Shown piece after piece: positions 58,553 through 64,000 of a stretch of DNA of 64,000 nt. The translations under genes were made by a program, and so were the position numbers. Positions within the stretch are counted from its first letter, which is position 1. Each line of letters starts with the position of its first letter. This DNA is from Lyophyllum atratum (taxonomy: Eukaryota; Basidiomycota; Agaricomycetes; Agaricales; Lyophyllaceae). The stretch is taken from positions 186,001 through 250,000 of the forward strand of contig JACGCN010000024.1 of the NCBI GenBank assembly GCA_014905825.1, written 5' to 3'. The notes beneath the pieces are model-generated. The model made no database searches. It worked only from the letters and a program-made list of their open reading frames with translations, and was not told where the DNA came from.

Positions 58553-61500
58553 TTATATGTGGTCAGCGTATAAATGGTCGTCGTCCGTGACATTATTGTT
58601 GTACATCCCAACCACCCACCATCCATTGGCATTAGCCACCCATCCGTCACCCTGCTTATCTGAATGCAAGACGATGGACGCCCTCACACCTTCAAAATGT
58701 AGGTTAAAGTGGGTAAAGTCATAAGACGGAAAGAACAAAATATCCCCTGGTGCCAGCTTAAAGACCAAGCCAGGTTCGTACAGGCACAGTTGCCCTCCTG
58801 TGAAAGATCCAAAGGGAATGACGACACAGAGGATCTTGTCTGCCAAGTCTCTATGGGCATGAGTCGAAACACATATGTTAATAACAAATCCCCCAAAGGG
58901 GTATGCAGGACTATCTTCGTCGAGGGGAAGGCGCTCGACGTAAACCTTAAGCTTGTGGTATTCCTTCGGTAGATGATGTTTGAGCTAGAGAGAATAGAAT
59001 TACCGTGACTGACATCTAAAGAGAACAGGATCACTTACATTGGTATTTACAAACTCAAGTATATCTCGAAGGAATTCCGCTAGCAGATCATACTTTCCAG
59101 GATCCTTTTGGATGTCCTTTGACGGCCGAGGTACCCGTTGAGAGTGATTGACCTTCTCCTTGCCGTCCTTATAAACATAATTCGGGTGTACGTCCCGAGG
59201 AGCACCATCACCCTAAGAGAAGGAATGGGACACGTGTCATTCACGATAGAATGGAAACGCACCTTTTCAGAAAACCTCGCATACTGTGAGAAGTGAAGGG
59301 CCAGAAAGTTGTAGTCTTGGCGGTCAGATTTATCATTACGTAGCTCGCCCGGAAGTATCGACTTCAGCTGAGCTATCAGCTTATCATTGCAGCCATGAAG
59401 ACGAGCGGCCATGTGTGTAACAAGCAGGGCAACAAATTTGTCCTTTGCGTCACGGAGCATCAGCGTCTTTCTGAAAAACAAAAATGTCCCCTTTAACGAA
59501 GAAAAAACTTGTAAATCAAAAGCCACTCACCCTTCACATGAGTCTGAGTCTATCTGGACATACTGACCGTGTGCTCTGGGGTTGGGCCCAGAGAGCTGGC
59601 AATAGGCGTTAAAAACGAGCAGGCCTCTAGGATTCAGATCGTTACCTTGGCTTTCAGATCGTCTAGGTCTGCTGCACTCTCCGCGCTCTCTGCCCTCGTG
59701 CGCTGGTCGTTCGTCCATTTTTCTCGATTGGCCTTCGTAACTGGACATTTGGTTTTTGCGAAGGACTGGGACAATTTGATGGTCAGCGTTTCTGCAATAT
59801 CGTTGACATTGTTTGCTGGCGCAGGTAGCTGGATGGTGGTGTTAGACGACCATATATGGCCTCGGTCAGGGAGAGGGAAGTAGCTAAAAAGAAATTTAAG
59901 TCAAAAGTCAATAACGAAAGCTGGAAGACGAACTTCGTCGTGACTGTGTTGAACTTCTTGTCCAGATCCTTCATTAAGACATCTGTTACGCTGTATATCT
60001 CCACTTCTCCCCTTTCTGCAGAATAAAACGGGAATATTAATGCCAGAGGGGCGTCGCGACGCAGCTTGGCGAGAGCAGGGAGTAGAACAGTCTTGACCAT
60101 CTGCCCATGTTCATCCTCTGGTACACCTGACTTTAGGACATTGCGCACAGTGGATAGATCCTCATGACATACCTTGGGGATTGCGTAACGCCCATGCCAA
60201 GCCAAATATTTCCTGGTTGGTAGTATTTCCACGGCGTGTAAGCTGAGCTCTCATCCCCAGAGCGGCAATGATGAGCAGGATATGGGGTGTACCTAGCCAA
60301 ACTGATGAGAATTTGGGAACTGATTGATTTGAGAAAGACTCACCTGCAGCAACCAGGTAGACCAAACGTGTGCCTTGGGACATCCATTCACGAAACTTTG
60401 ATGGAGAAATATCAATCTGAGTCGCGAATTCCGCTTGAGAAGGACACTGTGTGCCGCCTCTGTGACTTCTCTGAACGCTGAAAGAGAAATCAGTAAGGAA
60501 GTTCGAACGTAGGTATGAAAGCTCACATTTCTACCCTCAGCTTTAGTTGAATGAGTGCACACATCAGGTTATAGTCGTTTAACCTGGTATCGCACTCTAA
60601 CTGGTCACAACGACGACCCGCGGCAAGGACAGCTGCAATGGGATCCATGTCAGCGGGGCTTGTGGCCACGACATGAACATGGGGTTCTCGAGAATCGGAA
60701 GACACCGCAATTTCCGCATTGATAGCCTGGACAAGCTGGGTAAGGTGGGTCCAATGTGCTTCAGAGGTGATGTTACCCATGGTGAGAAGGTGCCGGGCAG
60801 GGATGGAGGAGAGGGGAGGGGATGTACCATCAGTCCTCCACGATATTTCGGCGTCCTTCGCGGATTTGGGCTTCCTTCCTCGTCCTCCCTTGCCTCTCCC
60901 TCTCCCTTTCCCAGCTTTCTTGCCCGCCGTCGTATCCTGCTGAGGATTGTAGTCATCATCGTGAACGTCTCCGTCATCCTCAGCCCCCTGTTCGTCAGTG
61001 CCACCATGACGAGCATTGCCATCAATGTCGACGCCATGGTCTTGACCAACGTCTTCATGAGCATCGTGAGCGTAAGGGTCATGCGTGTCATGAGCGCCGT
61101 CATGGTCGTAAGCACTGTAATCACCACCGCCGTAATTGCCACCCCACAGGTCCCCGTGATAGCCAAAGTCCGCGCCATCGTCAGCATTCACGAAATCCGC
61201 GTCGTAGGCCGGTCTCCTTGGCAAAGGCTGGCCCGGCAGAGGTACGCGGTCACCGTTGCGGTTACACTCGGGGCCCCAGTTGACTGGACCGGGACCACCA
61301 CCACCACCTCCTCCTCCGTCACCTCCATCGTCCGCATCCGCTGCTTGTCGATTGTGACGTGCCCGTTTTGAGAGCGTCGGATCCATCCCGGATGCGGAGA
61401 CTTGACGCGCCCGTTTCTGGTTGGATCGTTTTGAAGTCTCCTCCTCTGTTTCATCAGATGACTGGCCCAACTGGCCAGGGGACTGACCGGGAGAGTCACC

Positions 61501-61941
61501 CATAAAGTTACCCGCATCGGGTTCATCGCCATTGGTCAACACTGATCTGTCCGCTCCTAAAGGCCCTGAAAAGTCGCCCAAGGAAATTAAAGGCTGCGGC
61601 ATATTGAGTGGAGAAGGAGGAGGAGGAGAAGAGGCTGGCAGAGGTGGCGAGGATGGCGAGAAAGCGGTGGGCGACGAGAAAGCGGTGGGCGACGAGAAAG
61701 CGGTGGGCGACGAGAAAGCGGTGGGCGACGAGAAAGCGGTAGGCGACGAGGATTGGGAGGGTATAGACCCCAGCGACAGCTCAGAGGTAGGGTCATCATC
61801 ACTGAGGACATTATATAGGTAGGCCAGTGCAGGGAGTGGGAGATGACCAGGGGGAGCAGCCTCTTGAACCGCACTCAAAATGTGAAAGACTTCCTGTCGA
61901 AGAGAGTGTAAAAGGGACTCAGGAATGTCAAAAGACGGCAT
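58553..61941 (-). CDS. TET/JBP-like 2OG-Fe(II) dioxygenase
   Basis: This is a predicted methylpyrimidine dioxygenase of the TET/JBP family, which oxidises 5-methylcytosine or related bases in DNA using Fe(II), O2 and 2-oxoglutarate. Nine exons give 995 residues: 61941-60527, 60477-60344, 60301-60173, 60126-59934, 59883-59646, 59595-59531, 59470-59263, 59212-59039 and 58984-58553. The N-terminal 400 residues are disordered and acidic, with SSPTAF repeats and a GRGRGKGGRGRKPK basic patch. The catalytic core is C-terminal: YPFGGFVINICVSTHAHRD (HxD, about His896/Asp898), FGSFTGGQLCLYEPGL, GDILFFPSYDFTHFN (distal His about 944) and GVRASIV (2OG-binding Arg about 953). All key residues are present, so activity is plausible. 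The start used is the ATG at 61941; a duplicated ATG lies upstream. Such genes are reported as expanded in basidiomycetes and linked to KDZ transposons; here the partner is a different transposase type. Confidence 0.9.
61655..61755 (-). repeat. 18-bp coding tandem repeat in the TET/JBP gene
   Basis: About five copies of an 18-bp unit (plus strand GAGAAAGCGGTGGGCGAC) encode SSPTAF hexapeptides in the disordered N-terminal region. Copies are nearly identical, so copy number is likely polymorphic without changing the frame. Confidence 0.9.
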
Positions 61942-62034
61942 GTAGGTGGCGTTTGAACAAGCTGCGTGACTGTAAAAGGGACTCAGGAATGTCAAAAGAC
62001 GGCATGTAGGTGGCGTTTGAACAAGCTGCGTGAC
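61907..62034. repeat. Perfect 64-bp tandem duplication across the TET/JBP start codon
   Basis: 61907-61970 and 61971-62034 are identical, beginning TGTAAAAGGGACTCAGGAAT. Each copy holds an ATG (minus strand) at 61941 and 62005 respectively. Because 64 is not a multiple of three, the distal ATG opens a different frame. It encodes a 25-codon upstream ORF (MPSFDIPESLLQSRSLF...) that ends just inside the main ORF. Confidence 0.93.
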
Positions 62035-62989
62035 GTGGTAAGGGTCGCGACACAATGCACTGAGGTCACGCAGAATAAACAGACCGTGTTTTGTACCGGT
62101 ACAAAACGCGGTTCATTTTGTCGCGTCCTCAGTCACGCGATCCAGGAATACCGTGAGTATCCTAATCAGTGTATGTCTGTGGACATTCACCTTTACAGAC
62201 AGGTCAGCAAGACCCAGCGCCCGGACATCGATGGACATACATGGGGCCTCGTACTCGACCGCAGACTTGGACCACGCTGCAACCATCTTGTCGCCCCCTG
62301 CATCAATGCCGCCGCCTGACGACGTAGCCTGTGCGGATCTGCCATGCCTCTCACACCCATCCCAGGATTTCTGCTTGGTCCCAGGGTCCTACCAAGCTCC
62401 TGACCCCCGAGTTCCCTGCTATTGCAGGTGTTCTTGGTACCAGGAGCTCTGAGGACTGTGGGTCACAGGCAGATACGAGATGTGCAAAGGTGAAGAGCAG
62501 GTCCGAGCGCAAGCACTGCCAAGCAGTCAGTGGGGAGTCAGGATGGCTGAAAGGGTGGGTGCGACGAGAGTCGAGGAACCATCCCTTGGCTCCCGCAGTA
62601 GGCAGAAATGGCATTTTGTCCAGTGAGCCATCCTTCCGTCGAATCCAGTTCTGCCATCATTCCATCGAGTGCTCCCCCAATCGACATCGCAGGCCTCACA
62701 TGTGGGACAGAGCTATTAGATTACGACCATAGCCAGCATGAATATGAAGACATTGGGGTCCTAGGTGTGATTTCCGTGCAAGCAGGAGAGAGGGCGGATG
62801 CGGATTCGGCTTGGATTTGGCTTGGATTTGGCTTTCGTCGTTCTCAAACGAAGAGGTGTTGCGCGCAGTTGGGATCCGGTATAAACCGTCAGCGAGTCCG
62901 GCCCACAGAAATCCTCCAGTCGGCGGCGTCCATCAAGGTGAAAGCAAGAAATACTGAAGAAAGTTCATAAGCGCTTGCGGTGAGAAAGT
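61942..62989. other. Intergenic / promoter region upstream of the TET/JBP gene
   Basis: It holds the distal copy of the 64-bp duplication and a perfect 20-bp palindrome at 62088-62107, flanked by looser inverted words (GTCGCGACACAATGC... and ...TTTTGTCGCGTCC). Around 62810-62835 GGCTTGGATTT is repeated. No gene is convincing. Confidence 0.5.
62088..62107. promoter_or_regulatory. 20-bp perfect palindrome
   Basis: GTTTTGTACCGGTACAAAAC lies about 150 bp upstream of the TET/JBP ATG. It could be a binding site for a dimeric regulator, a mobile-element end or a small hairpin. Confidence 0.5.
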
Positions 62990-64000
62990 TCAACGATCAA
63001 AGTGTGATTCCAACATGCCTTTACGAAACTCCGGGGCATTCTGACAACAATCTTCTTGATCCAGGTGATCGCCATAGCCGTCGATGGAGAATAGGCAGTG
63101 ACAGCCCTTGCAGAGCTGCACCTGGTCGACGACGATATCAAAGGCCTCCTCAGAGATTCCGGCCGTCGAGTTAAGCTCCCTCAAGGCGTATCCAACGGTG
63201 GTGGTGAAGAACTTGAGATGTTGAGAGGTTCGGGTATTTCCACTGTTCGGCTCGTAGGGAAGTAGTTGGCGGGGTACCTCACCACCAGCAACTGGGTGCG
63301 AGGAGATGTCATCTTCTTGTGAAAATGTTCAACATTATTAGTAGACAGGAGGATTGATAATCTCGTACCAAAATCACCATTTTGATGGCTTTTGTAAAGC
63401 CGTTTCATGAACGGCAGATCTGTGGCGAAAAAAAACAATCAGCCTAGAAACAGCAGAAGAGAATGGAGTCCAAATCACCTGGCTTGGCCCGCATGTCCGC
63501 AATCTCCTTACTAAAGAACGACTTTGGGGTGCGAGTACCGAACGAGGGTCGGGGTAGGCTCCTGGTCAGCGATGGAGAGGGAGAGATGTCCTTGAGGTAG
63601 GAGGCCACGTCGTCAGCGGACTTGGTGGAGGCCAGTGACGCTTGGGAGGTCTGTGAAGAGGATGGCGAAGGGTCGAACCCGAAGTGATCTACGCAAAGGA
63701 TGAAGAACGTTAGTATTGATAGCAGAGAAGTGTGAAAATGTAAAGATACGCACCGTATTCTCGATCGCTGACATCCGTATCAGACTCTTCCCCTGAAATC
63801 ATTTGTCAAGATCGAGTCGAAAAGTAAATGAGGAGACGTGCCGTGCTGAGCCTGAGTAGCCCCATGTAGGATATACTTGCGCATAGAGACCAGTGCGGGG
63901 ATTTTGGCTGTGGATTGATCAGTAACAAGGAAAGTGAAGAAAAGGAATGACTAACCGATGAAACGGCACTTGTGACCCTTGCTCTGAAAAGAGTAGGTCA
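62990..64000 (-). CDS. Cys/His-rich protein, partial (5' end outside window)
   Basis: The gene enters from the right edge on the minus strand and stops at 62990 (...MLESHFDR). Visible pieces, joined through several short introns, read YSFQSKGHKCRFIG and AKIPALVSMRKYILHGATQA. They continue GEESDTDVSDREY, DHFGFDPSPSSSQTSQASLA, KSFFSKEIADMRAKPG, DLPFMKRLYKSHQNGDFG and a stretch ending SPRTQLLV. After a further intron comes FTTTVGYALRELNSTAGISE. The C-terminal part has CKGCHCLFSIDGYGDHLDQEDC, spaced like a Cys-Cys-His-Cys zinc-binding cluster. I do not recognise a named family. It is co-oriented with the TET/JBP gene, about 1 kb upstream of it, and may be a companion gene of the same mobile block. 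Confidence 0.55.

Noticed and set aside
60673..61371. Plus-strand ORF opposite the dioxygenase N-terminal region
   Set aside because: It is antisense to the repetitive Asp/His/Gly-rich coding stretch and has no independent start context or motif.

Overview
This window is nuclear DNA from a filamentous basidiomycete, most likely an Agaricomycete. Nearly all genes carry many short (about 45-90 bp) GT-AG introns. The gene content (GH7 cellobiohydrolases with CBM1, a DUF6593 protein, a TET/JBP-type dioxygenase, a soluble dynamin pair) is typical of wood- or litter-decaying mushrooms. I cannot name the species. No rRNA, tRNA, CRISPR or bacterial-type feature was recognised.

Layout. 1-1.07 kb is a degenerate 24-bp minisatellite. 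1.13-2.42 kb is a non-autonomous inverted-repeat element with a second, smaller MITE-like element inside it, followed by an AT-rich AATATT-dense block to about 3.08 kb. 3.2-44 kb is a dense housekeeping segment: a large coiled-coil protein (+), geranylgeranyl diphosphate synthase (-), the rRNA-processing factor UTP20 (+), a hypothetical protein (+), a small secreted serine/proline-rich protein (-), two tandem paralogous dynamin GTPases (+), the CTD-kinase gamma subunit CTK3 (-), the translational regulator GCN1 (+) and a serine-rich hypothetical protein (+). 44.8-53.1 kb holds a DUF6593 protein (+), a doubtful small gene (-) and two tandem GH7-CBM1 cellobiohydrolases (-). 54.6-64 kb is mobile-element territory: a MULE-like transposase gene (+) interrupted by a 642-bp hAT-type MITE, a tail-to-tail TET/JBP-like 2-oxoglutarate/Fe(II) dioxygenase gene (-), and a partial gene for a Cys/His-rich protein running off the right edge (-).

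How the genes relate. GGPPS/UTP20 and CTK3/GCN1 are divergent pairs with short shared promoters (453 and 326 bp). The dynamin pair and the GH7 pair are local tandem duplications, and each retains recognisable promoter similarity. In the GH7 pair one copy has almost lost its linker and one aromatic residue of its CBM1, while the other uses a GC-AG intron. In the right-hand block the dioxygenase is apparently intact and keeps its HxD...H...R active-site pattern. However, a 64-bp tandem duplication over its start codon creates an overlapping upstream ORF.

The signals I consider most worth following are: (1) the TET/JBP + MULE-like + Cys/His-rich gene block, with its MITE insertion and uORF-creating duplication; (2) a repeated within-exon polarity of GC skew (C-ending codons early, G-ending codons late) in at least five unrelated genes on both strands; (3) a coiled-coil gene built from tandem exon-intron modules.
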